Positions 36,547 through 46,500 of a stretch of DNA of 64,000 bases are shown in pieces. Where the stretch lies: contig NZ_WOBR01000003.1 of the NCBI RefSeq assembly GCF_009727955.1, positions 242,069 to 306,068 of the forward strand, given 5' to 3'. Source of the DNA: Aliivibrio fischeri (GTDB lineage Bacteria > Pseudomonadota > Gammaproteobacteria > Enterobacterales > Vibrionaceae). How positions within the stretch are numbered: the stretch's first letter is position 1; every line of letters begins with the position of its first letter. A program made the position numbers and the translations under genes. The notes under the pieces are model-generated. The model saw only the letters and a program-made list of their open reading frames with translations. It had not been told where the DNA came from and did not search any database.

Positions 36547-36563
36547 TGAATTAGAGAAATTCA
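36547..36563 (-). promoter_or_regulatory. 17-bp palindrome, site A1 (esterase gene)
   Basis: TGAATTAGAGAAATTCA has perfect 6-bp arms and starts 78 nt before the esterase start codon. Read leftward, AATAAT begins 23 nt after the site, as a -10 element would. Site A2 lies 44 bp away, about four helical turns. Confidence 0.75.
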
Positions 36564-36590
36564 ATTCTGATTACAGCTAAGTCGCAATAA

Positions 36591-36607
36591 TGAATTTCTC
36601 TAATTCC
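36591..36607 (+). promoter_or_regulatory. 17-bp palindrome, site A2 (small-peptide gene 1)
   Basis: TGAATTTCTCTAATTCC differs from the consensus only in its last base. It lies 55 nt before the 26-codon gene at 36662, and CATAAT begins 23 nt after the site. Confidence 0.75.
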
Positions 36608-36661
36608 TACTCCATATTCACGACACTATTCATAATCAACTTACTGACATGAGGATTGATA

Positions 36662-36742
36662 ATGAAATATTTACCTATAAGCATGATATTTATAAGTTAC
36701 TTAGCCTTCTTTTTCTTCTTAGTTATTAGGCTAAATAGCTAG
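36662..36742 (+). CDS. Putative 26-residue membrane peptide, copy 1
   Basis: An ATG preceded by GAGGATTGATA opens a 26-codon frame: MKYLPISMIFISYLAF, then a run of phenylalanines and LVIRLNS. It is almost one membrane helix with a basic residue near each end. A paralogue at 49704-49781 begins MKYFPIIMIVVGYLFF and ends LVLRIS. The two match position by position without gaps over most of their length, and both follow the 17-bp palindrome. Conservation of sequence, start context and regulatory site argues strongly for a real small membrane protein. The function is unknown. Confidence 0.75.
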   Translation: MKYLPISMIFISYLAFFFFLVIRLNS

Positions 36743-37216
36743 CTTTTCGACATTATAGGAAAGGCAAACTGATCTTGGAAAATTAAGTTCATATTGGTTT
36801 CCAACATTAGAAAAGGTAGAACTATGTGAGCATGATTGTTTAGCTACGAGTAACTGCTCTAACTTAGTTTGGGGCAAAACCTACTTAGAGAATCAGTTCT
36901 TTCGTTTCCCCTCGGATAATCTCTGGTGTTGTAAATGACTAGAGACCTTCATCGTTCCCTCTAACTAATGACTAAATTCAGCACAACATTACACTCTCCT
37001 CTGAGCTAAAAATGCGCTGACAAAATAATGAAAATAAAAATATTTATTTTCTCATGATGCCCTTAGATTCATCTTCATTTCAATTATTAATAAGCCTGTA
37101 AACTTAAAGTCTGAGTAATTATATAAATGCTCTCCAATTATGAATCTCTGTAATTCATAGATTCAGTTTGTCTTTCTCAATAACATGTCCCTAACAACAT
37201 GAACTAGAGAAAAACA
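36743..37216. other. Intergenic region before outer-membrane protein 1
   Basis: 474 bp with no convincing reading frame. Apart from the palindrome at 37141-37157 and AT-rich promoter-like sequence near 37020-37100, I see nothing that can be named. Confidence 0.4.
37141..37157 (+). promoter_or_regulatory. 17-bp palindrome, site B (outer-membrane protein 1)
   Basis: TGAATCTCTGTAATTCA has one mismatch to the consensus. It ends 59 nt before the outer-membrane protein start, and TAACAT begins 23 nt after the site. Confidence 0.7.
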
Positions 37217-37921
37217 ATGAACCATAAACCACTAATTTCAATACCTATTGCCCTGGCATTATCGACTGCAGCGTATGCTGAAAGTTCGATTAAAAACTCA
37301 AACGACACTATTGACTTTTCAGACCCTACCGTCATTTATTCTTCGGTCGAAGCTGCATATGGAACCGAAGGTACGACTCTCGGTTTAGGCTTAGCTATAC
37401 CAATTGACGAGTCATGGGGAGCACTCACAAAATACGAAGCAAAAGAGGACTTGAACCTCCACAGAATCCGAGCGGCGGCAACCAATACGGATTTAGGAAC
37501 AGGCTTTATGCTTGATTATATATGGGACACTAATTTTGCAGATCTAGGCGCTAGTTCTCATTCTCTTGTCCTCAACGGTTTACAAGTTATGCCTCTTAGC
37601 GAGAAGTTACTATTTGTTCCGATGATAGGAGCCGGGTTCACCACCAATGATTTTTCAGAAAACCAAGCTGCGATAGGTATGCTCCAAGCCATGTTGGTAT
37701 ATAACGTTACCTCCGACGTTTGGGTCAACATGATCCCTCAATACACATACAGCTTTAATGATCTAAGACTTGAAAACACAGAAAAACAAACGATCAGAAA
37801 GTACGAATTTGAATCGGTTGTAGGTTATCGATTTAACAATAATCAAAATATTCGTCTGCTCTACAAATACAACGAAAATAAAGACCACGAGGCAACCGTT
37901 AGCTATACCTATGCGCTCTAA
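37217..37921 (+). CDS. Small outer-membrane beta-barrel protein, paralogue 1
   Basis: The 234-residue protein has a signal peptide ending AAYAE (about residue 22). The mature part alternates polar and aromatic residues as in beta-strands (for example GAGFTTNDFSENQAAIGMLQ, then MIPQYTYSFNDLRLENTEKQ) and ends in an aromatic-rich strand, SYTYAL. A paralogue is encoded at 50072-50755; both share DFS-P near the mature start, LDY-WDT-F in the middle and EYTYSFND/QYTYSFND late. It probably forms an 8-10 strand barrel. The cargo is unknown. The DUF1254 gene follows 86 nt downstream and may be co-transcribed. Confidence 0.75.
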   Translation: MNHKPLISIPIALALSTAAYAESSIKNSNDTIDFSDPTVIYSSVEAAYGTEGTTLGLGLAIPIDESWGALTKYEAKEDLNLHRIRAAATNTDLGTGFMLDYIWDTNFADLGASSHSLVLNGLQVMPLSEKLLFVPMIGAGFTTNDFSENQAAIGMLQAMLVYNVTSDVWVNMIPQYTYSFNDLRLENTEKQTIRKYEFESVVGYRFNNNQNIRLLYKYNENKDHEATVSYTYAL

Positions 37922-38007
37922 GCATTAACCAGCAAACGTGATTTTCTGAAATCTAAGTATCTAAATCCATATTGTGTCGATACCAAATAAATTCAAAGAG
38001 GAATATA

Positions 38008-39030
38008 ATGAGCACTAAAAAACGATTAAAACTATCGGCCATTGCATTATTCATTTCATCACTTTCTGTAGGTACAGCCCTTGCTGTAGAAAATGTTAAT
38101 GTCGATAACTTTGCCCGAGCAGAAAGTGACTCCATGATACGCTCTCAGCTATCTGTCATTGGTGACATTGGGAAATTATTTCATATGAGAGGACCAATAC
38201 CGCTCGATCAGCAAGCTATTATTCGGATGAATATGGATACACTTTACTCTAGTGTAATCCTTGATTTGAGCGAACCAGCGGTGATCTCGTTACCAGATGG
38301 TGGCGACCGCTATATTAGTATGCAAGTGATTAATCAAGACCACTACATCTATGGCAATACCGAAGCCGGTACATATACATTGACAAAGGAAAGTACCGGC
38401 AGTCGTTATGTCACAGTATCATTTAGAGTGCTGGCGAATGCGAATGATCCTACAGATATAATGCTGGCTAACCAGCTGCAAGATCAGATCTCGGTTAATA
38501 CCCCATTCGTAGGCGTTGATCTTGAATTACCTGAGTGGGATCAGCACCAATTAAAAATAGCAAGAGATGCGCTAAATACTCTCGCTCTACTGGGTCTTGA
38601 TGCATCTAAAGGTTTAGGCTTAAAAAACAAAGTAGATCCTGTTCATCACCTACTTAGCACAGCATCTGGATGGGGAGGGTTACCGATTGAGAATGCTGCG
38701 TATGAAATACTCAGTGTCGAAAATAACGAGGCCGATGCACCTTATCAAGTCACCGTTAACGATGTGCCAGTAGACGCATTCTGGTCAATTACGGTTTACA
38801 ATCGAGATGGGTTCTTAGAAGCTAATGATTTAGGCGTTAATAGTTATAATAGCTTAACAGCTAAACCCAATGATGATGGAAGTATCACCATTAACTTTGG
38901 TGACTGCACACCAGATAAACGAAACTGTTTACCAATAACGAATGGATGGAATTACCTAGTTAGAATGTATGAGCCCCAAGCAGAAGTAATTTCTGGAGAA
39001 TGGCGCTTCCCTGAGTTAACTAAGGTTTAA
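38008..39030 (+). CDS. Exported DUF1254/DUF1214 protein, second copy
   Basis: The 340-residue protein has a signal peptide ending ALAVE (about residue 25). It shares the two-part pattern of the 25745-26809 protein: AIIRMNMDTLYSSVILDLSE, GDRYISMQVINQDHYIYGNT, AFWSITVYNRDGFLEANDLG and a final YLVRMYEPQAEVISGEWRFP. The start at 38008 follows AAAGAGGAATATA. It lies after outer-membrane protein 1 and is probably read from the same palindrome-controlled promoter. The function is unknown. Confidence 0.8.
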   Translation: MSTKKRLKLSAIALFISSLSVGTALAVENVNVDNFARAESDSMIRSQLSVIGDIGKLFHMRGPIPLDQQAIIRMNMDTLYSSVILDLSEPAVISLPDGGDRYISMQVINQDHYIYGNTEAGTYTLTKESTGSRYVTVSFRVLANANDPTDIMLANQLQDQISVNTPFVGVDLELPEWDQHQLKIARDALNTLALLGLDASKGLGLKNKVDPVHHLLSTASGWGGLPIENAAYEILSVENNEADAPYQVTVNDVPVDAFWSITVYNRDGFLEANDLGVNSYNSLTAKPNDDGSITINFGDCTPDKRNCLPITNGWNYLVRMYEPQAEVISGEWRFPELTKV

Positions 39031-39122
39031 GCATTCGCTGCACATTATCAAAACCTAGCTGAATTCCATGTTCAGCAATACATAGGTAGCCACATTGACA
39101 TGAATACCAACAATAACATGCT

Positions 39123-39229
39123 GGCATATCCGCAACGAGTCCATTCATATCATCACCATGAGACTGACCATCATAAATATGAAGCTCAGTCTCAACATCA
39201 GCGCAGTGCCGTAATCGATGTATTCGAGC
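39123..39229 (-). pseudogene. Duplicated fragment of the esterase 3' region
   Basis: About 105 bp match 35487-35590 almost base for base (a few transitions), including GGCATATCCGCAACGAGTCC and CATGAGACTGACCATCATAA. In the esterase this encodes the segment around the catalytic histidine (SHGDYMNG). No flanking repeats typical of a transposon are visible. The high identity suggests a recent copy or a gene-conversion tract. Confidence 0.75.
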
Positions 39230-39306
39230 AATACAACGAAGCAGTACGTATCAAAAATATCATCGATGAGAAAAATTCAGATTTGAGGTGAACATTGATG
39301 CATTTA

Positions 39307-39323
39307 TGAATTTCTCTAATTCA
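39307..39323 (+). promoter_or_regulatory. 17-bp palindrome, site C (ion-transport gene run)
   Basis: TGAATTTCTCTAATTCA is a perfect consensus copy. TAAACT begins 23 nt after it. The next gene starts 127 nt downstream, farther than at most sites. Confidence 0.7.
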
Positions 39324-39449
39324 TATTCAACCTCTCCTCACAACCATAAACTATGAGCAAATCACTACCTTATGGAGGATGTAGTGAACATTCGCTAATC
39401 AACAACGTTACTAGGACCTTACGATGTTGATATCAACGAGAAGCTCAAA

Positions 39450-40541
39450 ATGTATAAAACTTTAAAACAAGAGAAAACGCTGCTCCTCGGTATCCTAACG
39501 GTTATCTTTTTTAAGGCCGTAGGTGAAAACTTACTAAGCTCTGACCTTTCTATCTTTTCTTATGTCCTCACTACCGCTGTTCTTTTTTATGTTTCAATGA
39601 CAGCCATTTTTGCGGTTGTTCGTCATTCAGATTCTTTAGCAATCAAACTTGGTGACCCGCTTGGAACACTCATTTTGACATTATCAGTGATCTCACTAGA
39701 AGTGATTATGATCTCTTCTGTTATGCTGACTGGCGATCCAAATCCAGTCCTTGCCAGAGATACGATGTTCGCTGTGATCATGGCGGTATTGAATGGCTTT
39801 GTGGGTATAACTTTATTGGTTGGTGGGATGAAGTATCACACCCAGTCCTACAATCTAGATGGCATTAAAGCGTATTTGGTTGCCATTATTCCTCTTGCAA
39901 TGCTTTGTTTGATTTTACCGAATTTCACTAGTAGCAGTGAGAACGGAAACATGTCTTTCAGCTTAATGGGCACATTAATTCTAGCATCTATTGCCTTGTA
40001 CGGTGTATTCCTCTTCATCCAGACACGCAGCCACACTCATTTCTTCATTGATGCCGATAATAAAAGTGAACACGACCACCACGGCCCTATCCGTAGCAAC
40101 TTATTCCATACCGTGATGCTGATCAGTTACTTAATCGTCGTAATATTTCTGGCTAAAGGACTGGCGATCCCGATTAACGACAGCATTAGTGTTATGGGAG
40201 CTCCAGCAGCCCTTGGTGGCCTTATTGTTGCGCTAATCATTCTCGCTCCAGAAGCCGTTGGTGCCATCAAAGCCGCTCTCACAAACCAACTTCAGCGTGC
40301 TATTAACCTATTTTTCGGTTCTGTATTAGCAACAATTGCACTGACCGTACCAGCCGTTTTACTCATCTCTGGCGTAATGGATCAGCCCTTGAGATTAGGC
40401 CTAGAGCCAGCAGAGATGGTGTTACTGACCGCCACGCTTCTCATGACTAGCGTTAGCTTTAGCAGTGGCAGAACCAATTCACTTAATGGTGCAACCCACC
40501 TTGTGCTCTTCTTCGCTTATTTGATTTTGATGTTCGATTAA
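39450..40541 (+). CDS. Calcium/sodium:proton antiporter, ChaA-like
   Basis: The 363-residue protein has about eleven helices and the two inverted alpha-repeats of cation/Ca2+ exchangers: KLGDPLGTLILTLSVISLEV (about 70-90) and LAPEAVGAIKAALTNQLQRA with NLFFGSVLATIALTVPAVLL (about 267-307). A histidine-rich cytoplasmic loop, HTHFFIDADNKSEHDHHG, separates the halves, as in ChaA. It exports Ca2+ or Na+ in exchange for protons. It is first in a run with DedA, MgtE-like and MarC-type membrane proteins, behind the palindrome at 39307. Confidence 0.85.
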   Translation: MYKTLKQEKTLLLGILTVIFFKAVGENLLSSDLSIFSYVLTTAVLFYVSMTAIFAVVRHSDSLAIKLGDPLGTLILTLSVISLEVIMISSVMLTGDPNPVLARDTMFAVIMAVLNGFVGITLLVGGMKYHTQSYNLDGIKAYLVAIIPLAMLCLILPNFTSSSENGNMSFSLMGTLILASIALYGVFLFIQTRSHTHFFIDADNKSEHDHHGPIRSNLFHTVMLISYLIVVIFLAKGLAIPINDSISVMGAPAALGGLIVALIILAPEAVGAIKAALTNQLQRAINLFFGSVLATIALTVPAVLLISGVMDQPLRLGLEPAEMVLLTATLLMTSVSFSSGRTNSLNGATHLVLFFAYLILMFD

Positions 40542-40604
40542 TACTATTCATAACAGCCAGAAACCTCTCTGGCTGTTATGTTTTTATACAATTAAGGAAA
40601 TAGC

Positions 40605-41249
40605 ATGAATGAAATATTATCCGCCATTTGGGTACAAGATTTTGACGCACTGCTTGAAATAAACTCATTGCATATCTTGTTATTATTACTCGCCGTTGTC
40701 TTATTTCTAGAGTCGAGTTTCGTCTTTCTACCACTCCCTGGGGATGGGCTTGTATTGTTTGTGGGAGGTTTGGTTGGATTAGAAGCTGTGGATTTTTATG
40801 CCGCATTCATTCTTCTCAGCTTATCTGCTTCTTTAGGTACGATTATCGGCTATCTACAAGGACGTTGGTTAGAGAGCTCACACTTTATGACTAAAATTGA
40901 AACCATATTACCCGATGACTCATTGCCTAGAGCGAGACGTCTACTTAACAAGTTTGGTTTTCTCTCTTTATTTGTTTCTCGTTTCATTCCTTTTGTTCGA
41001 GTACTAACACCAATGCTGATGGGCGTTGCTCGTCTTAATATTTTCCGCACCATAATGATAAGCGTAACCAGTTCTGTTATATGGGTATTAACGCTGCTTT
41101 ATGCCGGGAAATCGATCATGCGTCATCCTTTTTTAAGTCAACATCAAGAGTTACTCACCAAATGGTTCCTTCTCATAAGCCTAACATTGATGATAACCGC
41201 TTTTATTACCCTCTTTATTAGAATTATCCGTAAACGTATTACTGTGTAG
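40605..41249 (+). CDS. DedA family membrane protein
   Basis: The 214-residue protein has the DedA signatures GTIIGYLQGRWLE (about residues 85-97) and FVSRFIPFVRVLTPMLMGVA (about 125-144), with re-entrant hydrophobic segments. DedA proteins (YqjA, YghB) are needed for envelope integrity and proton or pH homeostasis, and some act in lipid-carrier recycling. AAGGAAATAGC precedes the ATG. The MgtE-like gene starts 9 nt after its stop, so the two are co-transcribed. Confidence 0.85.
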   Translation: MNEILSAIWVQDFDALLEINSLHILLLLLAVVLFLESSFVFLPLPGDGLVLFVGGLVGLEAVDFYAAFILLSLSASLGTIIGYLQGRWLESSHFMTKIETILPDDSLPRARRLLNKFGFLSLFVSRFIPFVRVLTPMLMGVARLNIFRTIMISVTSSVIWVLTLLYAGKSIMRHPFLSQHQELLTKWFLLISLTLMITAFITLFIRIIRKRITV

Positions 41250-41258
41250 CCAATTATT

Positions 41259-42650
41259 ATGACATTAATTACTGTTCCTTTACCGAATACAGAATCCGAA
41301 CAATTGTTCTTTCAATTAAACACCGCAATACACTCAGGAAATGGGTCACACCTTCAACAGTATATCGAACAAGCGGATTCGGCAGATCTTCCCTTTGTGA
41401 TCCGCAAACTTAATAACGCACAACCAGAGCAATTTTGGTCTTTACTCTGTACTCAAAATGCTCAGTTAGCCTCTAATCTTTTAGATTATTTAACCGAACC
41501 AGAGCGTTCACTCTTATTTTCAAACCTTCCTATCGACAGCGCAAAAGACATTCTTTTACATATGCGTTCAGACGTTCGCCGCTCTCTATTACGTAGTTTA
41601 CCTAAACCTCTCAACAAAGCCCTTGAATCCTCACTACCCGATACTTGGGAAAACGAAGAAAAAGCCTCAATGTCTTTTCCTAATGGTTCAGTAGGACGTA
41701 TTTGCAAAAATGAGATCATCAAACTAGAAAGCTGCGCAACCACTTCAGACTTAGAAACCGTCTTGCGTGAAGGGGAGCAAAGCTCTGAACGAATTGAATG
41801 GCGTTACATTTATTTGCACGACAAAAACGGAAACTATTTAGGAGCGGTCAAAACTCGAGAACTGTTTCTCGCTCAATCTTGGGATAAATTAGTCGACCAT
41901 ATCGATACAAGTATTCCTACAGTGCATGCAAATTTTGATCTCCAATCATTAAAAAGTGTGCTCGATTCAACCTCACATTCAACCATTCCTGTAATTAACG
42001 AACATGGCTTTCAAATTGGCATTGTTGGTCGTACACAGCTAAACCACGCTTTATATGAAAAGTCCGAACAACAACAACTAGAAACCGGAGGGATCTTCGG
42101 TGGCGATGAGTTCCGCACAATGCCATTACTCAAACGTAATATTCGACGACTCACTTTTCTACTCCCTTCGGTCATTTTAAGCTATGCCGCGGTATCGATT
42201 ATCGCTTCTTTCGAGCCTATTATTGAACAAATTGCAGTACTTGCAGCAATTTTACCTCTAGTGGCTAATTTATCTGGAGCGGCTGGGAACCAATCTGTCG
42301 CCGTTTCTATTCGAGAATTATCTACTGGGTATATTTCAGCTAAAGATTGGTTATTTGTCGTCGCCAAAGAGTTACCGATTGGCGCCATTAATGGTCTTGC
42401 TATTGGTTTGGTTATTGCCCTACTCATGTTACTCACTCATGGTCAGCAAAATCACTTATTACCGATACTGGTCGCTATTGCCTACACAATATCATCAACT
42501 TTAGCAGTCATGATCGGTGGTGCTTTACCATTGATACTTAAACGCGCAAAGCTTGATCCTGCCATGTTATCTAGCCCACTGCTCACCACATTAACCGATG
42601 CGATTTCATTCTTTAGTGTTCTATATCTTGCTCAGTTAATGCTTCTTTAA
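41259..42650 (+). CDS. MgtE-like divalent cation transporter
   Basis: The 463-residue protein has an N-terminal helical domain (about 1-130), two CBS-type segments (about 145-270, with GRICKNEIIKL and HSTIPVINEHGFQIGIVGRT) and five C-terminal helices. The pore motifs are LPLVANLSGAAGNQSVAVSI (about 328-347) and LSSPLLTTLTDAISFF (about 438-453). MgtE channels let Mg2+ in and close when the cytoplasmic domains bind Mg2+. The protein matches usual length. It lies between the DedA and MarC genes. Confidence 0.8.
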   Translation: MTLITVPLPNTESEQLFFQLNTAIHSGNGSHLQQYIEQADSADLPFVIRKLNNAQPEQFWSLLCTQNAQLASNLLDYLTEPERSLLFSNLPIDSAKDILLHMRSDVRRSLLRSLPKPLNKALESSLPDTWENEEKASMSFPNGSVGRICKNEIIKLESCATTSDLETVLREGEQSSERIEWRYIYLHDKNGNYLGAVKTRELFLAQSWDKLVDHIDTSIPTVHANFDLQSLKSVLDSTSHSTIPVINEHGFQIGIVGRTQLNHALYEKSEQQQLETGGIFGGDEFRTMPLLKRNIRRLTFLLPSVILSYAAVSIIASFEPIIEQIAVLAAILPLVANLSGAAGNQSVAVSIRELSTGYISAKDWLFVVAKELPIGAINGLAIGLVIALLMLLTHGQQNHLLPILVAIAYTISSTLAVMIGGALPLILKRAKLDPAMLSSPLLTTLTDAISFFSVLYLAQLMLL

Positions 42651-42745
42651 TTTAGTCATTTATTTGATTCAAGATTAAACCGACACCTAATAATTTAACC
42701 ACCACCCAATGACACAAAAAACCACCCATATTTAAAGGAAACCGT

Positions 42746-43396
42746 ATGCACCTAGAAACGTTATTCACCTATTTGACTCTCACCGTTCTCGGCTTGTTGC
42801 CAATGATGAACCCACCAGCTGCTGCCACCGTTCTTCTTGGTTTAAGTAAAGGCCGAGACAAAAGTTACATCGTTTCACAAGCGAAAACCGTTGGGCTTTA
42901 CCTATTCATCGCCATGTGCATCACCTTTTTTATTGGTGCTTCTGTTTTGGAGTTGTTTAGTATCTCAATTCCGAGCTTACGTTTGGGTGGCGGGATCATC
43001 ATTTGTGCGATTGGCTTTAACATGCTGTTTCCAAAAACAGAAAGTATGGATGGCAGTGTCGGACAAGATTCTATTGCTTTAGTGCCCCTTACGATTCCAT
43101 CGTTGTGCGGCCCGGGAACAATGGCACTGATCATTAGTCTTGCCGCTGAAATCGCATCTAGTGAAGAAGATTTAGAAAAGATAAGTATTTATACAGGAGT
43201 AATTGGCGGATTTGGTGTCGTGAGCTTAGTCGCTGCTTTCATTCTGAGTATGGCTTACCCGTTACTTAAAGCTTTGGGCCAAAATGGTATCAATGCGTTT
43301 ACCCGAATTATGGGCTTTTTGCTTATCTGTATGGGTGTGCAGTTCTTTACTATCGGTATTACTGAGATCGTACAAGACATTGCCGTATTGCTGTAA
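42746..43396 (+). CDS. MarC family membrane protein
   Basis: The 216-residue protein has six predicted helices and the MarC opening LGLLPMMNPPAAATVLLGLS (about residues 16-35), plus LGGGIIICAIGFNML and TIPSLCGPGTMALIISLAAE. The family is widespread, and its transport role is still unclear. AAAGGAAACCGT precedes the ATG. A 95-nt gap separates it from the MgtE-like gene and a strong terminator follows, so it closes this operon. Confidence 0.8.
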   Translation: MHLETLFTYLTLTVLGLLPMMNPPAAATVLLGLSKGRDKSYIVSQAKTVGLYLFIAMCITFFIGASVLELFSISIPSLRLGGGIIICAIGFNMLFPKTESMDGSVGQDSIALVPLTIPSLCGPGTMALIISLAAEIASSEEDLEKISIYTGVIGGFGVVSLVAAFILSMAYPLLKALGQNGINAFTRIMGFLLICMGVQFFTIGITEIVQDIAVLL

Positions 43397-43429
43397 TTTT
43401 TCGTATCTTCCTAGCTAATACAAACACAA

Positions 43430-43460
43430 AAGCTGATACCAACATTATTGGTATCAGCTT
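43430..43460. terminator. Bidirectional terminator between the MarC and RND genes
   Basis: AAGCTGATACCAA and TTGGTATCAGCTT form a 13-bp perfect stem with a 5-nt loop between converging genes. Confidence 0.8.
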
Positions 43461-43521
43461 AATCCTACGTACTTCTGGACGTTCTTTCTTATCCTAATGA
43501 AAGGTATTGAACATGTAGATG

Positions 43522-46500
43522 TTAACGATAGCTTACTCGATACAGCAAGGCATAAATCACAGGCAATACCACTAATGTTAGTAGTGTAGCAAACCCAAGT
43601 CCGAATATGATGGTCACCGCCATCGACTGGAAGAAGGCATCAAACACCAGCGGGATCATGCCTAGCATGGTAGTAATTGCCGCCATGCACACAGGTCGTA
43701 CACGACTCACACTCGCATCCACAATCGCACGGTTAAGGTTTGAACCTTGGTCGGTTTCGATATTGATTTGCTCCACCAACACAATACCATTCTTCACAAT
43801 CATGCCTGATAAGCTCAATAGTCCTAGCAATGCCGTGAACGAGAACGGAATATTCATTAATAGTAAGCCCGCAGTCACACCAATCAATGCCAGTGGTACG
43901 GTTAACCAAATCGCCAAAGGCTGACGAATGGTGTTGAATAACAATACCGTAATCAAGAACATGATCAGGTATCCCATTGGCAATGAACCCATTAGGTTGT
44001 TGGTCGCCTTTTGCTGACTTTCATATTCACCGCCCCACTCAAAATGATAGCCCTGAGGGAGTTCAATCGCTTCGATTTGAGGAGCGACCAAACGGCGTAA
44101 AGACTCAGCCGTATCATCACCAAATGGTGTCACATCGGCCATAACGGAAATCACCCGTTTAAAGTTACGACGAACAATTAGAGAGTCTTCCATAGTCAAA
44201 TTAAAGTCGGAAACGACCTGTGTTATTGGGATATAACGGCTTTGGTCTTGGCTCCACACTTGTAACTCAGGTAATCTATCGATATCAAAACGTTCTTCAT
44301 CTGGCGCGCGCATCACAATCGGCATGATATGACTGCCATCTCTGAACAAGCCAATCTGCTCACCATTTAAATTGCGTAACAAGGTTCTATCAAGATCACT
44401 TTTGGTTATCCCAACTCGCCTTGCTGCTGCACCATCGAGTTGCGGTTCAAGCACTTGAGTTTTCTCTCGCCATGAGTGACGAACTGCGGTTGCTTTTGGC
44501 TCATTACGCATGATCTCATTCGCTTGAGCAGCAAGTTGTCTCAACACCTGTGGGTCCGCACCATAAAAGCGCGCTTCGACTTTAGCGGCGGGGGCTGGAC
44601 CTAAGTCCATTAACTTAAACTTGAAATCAATATCCGGATGTAGACTTTCAAGCCTTGCTTTCATCTGGGGTAACATCGTTTCGATCGCGGCTAAGTCTTT
44701 CGCTTCAACAATCAATTGCCCGTAACTGCTGTATGATTTTTCAGGTGCATAAGTCAGAATAAATCGCTGAGCACCCGCACCTACGACGGTTGTAACATTA
44801 TGAACATCATTAAAGCCGCTCACGGTACGTTCAATTTGCTTTAAGCGTCGTTCTGTTTCACGAACGTCTGTGCCTTGTTGCAGCCATACATCCACATAGA
44901 AAATTGGCGTATTCGATGGTGGAAAAAAGGCCTGTTTTACAGAGCCAAACCCGATCACAGCAGAAATAAGCAAGACCAGAGTGATGACCATAGTCGCGAC
45001 GCGGTTTTTTAGTGCGGTATTAAGAACCGTGCGATATAGGGTAAATATCAACCCTCGATAAGGATCGATATGCTCTGACTCACCTTTGGCGATTTCTTCT
45101 TTAAACATCAGTTCGCAGAAGAACGGCGTTAACGTGATAGCAAGCACCCAACTTAGTAATAAAGAAATCGCTAATACTTGGAATAAAGACCCTAAGAAAT
45201 CCCCCGTTGCATCGGCAGACAAGCCAATCGGGGCAAATGCAATGATACCAATCAGTGTTGCACCAAGCAGCGGCCACTGGGTCTGTTTAACAACGGATTC
45301 AATGGCTTTGCGTTTAGTCAATCCACGCTTCAGGCCGATTAAGACACCTTCAGTTATCACTATCGCATTATCAACCAGCATCCCGAGTGCAATGATCAAA
45401 GCACCAAGTGAAATGATTTGAATCTCAACGCCTAGAATACTCATTCCAATGAAGGTACCGAGGATAGTCAGTAATAAAATAACCCCCATTAAAATGCCAG
45501 AACGCAAGCCCATCGCAAATAACAGCACGACAATAACAATCAATACCGCTTCGACTAGGCTCATCACAAAGTCAGATACCGATTTATCAACCGCATCGCC
45601 TTGGTCGTACACCTTGTTTAATTCAATCCCGATTGGGCGAGCAAAATCGAGTTCAGACAATTGATTACTGACACGTTCACTCACATCAACCACATTGACA
45701 CTGTTCGCAAACGAGACCCCAAGAGAAATGGCTTGTTCACCATTGCTACGATACAAGGTATAAGCTTTATCCTGAAACTGGCGGCTTACCTCTGCGATAT
45801 CACCTAATTGGATCAGGTCATTGCTTCCCGGCGGGCTAAATTTAAATGACTTTAACGCTTCAATTTCATTAAACTCACCAGAAGAATGGATTCGGATCGA
45901 TTGTCCATCAAGTAGCAAATCACCACCGTTAGACACCATATTCTGATTTTGAATCAAACGAGAAAGCCAAGCAGGATCAAGATTCAACGTATTAAGATCT
46001 TGCTGAGCAATCTCAATCACAATATGTTCAGAGACTAGCCCGGCCAAGTTAACTTTCTTTACCCCTTTAATGGCAAGAAGCTCACGCTGAAGGAATTCAC
46101 CGTAATTTTGCAGTTCGCGATAAGTGTATTCATTACTCGTAATGTTGTAGAGAATGCCATACACATCGCTAAAATCATCAATGACTTGCGATGGATTCAC
46201 TCCCGGTGGCATTCTAGGCTGAATATCATTCACCTTGCGTCGCAATTCATCCCATACCTGAGGCTGTTGTTCTGCTTGTATGGTCTCTTTTAATATCACC
46301 GCAATCTGAGACAACCCAGCACTGGTAAAAGATTCGACATCTTTGACATATTCGAGCTGAGAAATCGCACGCTCAAGCGGTAAGGTGACCTCCTCCTCAA
46401 CTTGCATTGCAGAAGCACCAGGATACGTGGTGTTAACCATGGCTTGTGGAATAGGGAATGCTGGAAATTCCAATTGCCCTAAACCACGAAAAGAAAGCAC

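Larger units (their letters stand above)
39031..39449. other. Intergenic region with a gene remnant and site C
   Basis: This region of 419 bases holds a copy of the esterase 3' end (39123-39229) and one regulatory palindrome (39307-39323). A 63-codon rightward frame at 39100-39291 runs antisense across the remnant and is not a gene. Confidence 0.5.

Noticed and set aside
37938-37954. TGATTTTCTGAAATCTA as a tenth palindrome copy before the second DUF1254 gene
   Set aside because: It has four mismatches to the 17-bp consensus and is within what AT-rich DNA gives by chance.
39100-39291. 63-codon rightward frame rich in histidine
   Set aside because: It runs antisense across the duplicated esterase fragment, lacks a good ribosome site and has a composition explained by that fragment.
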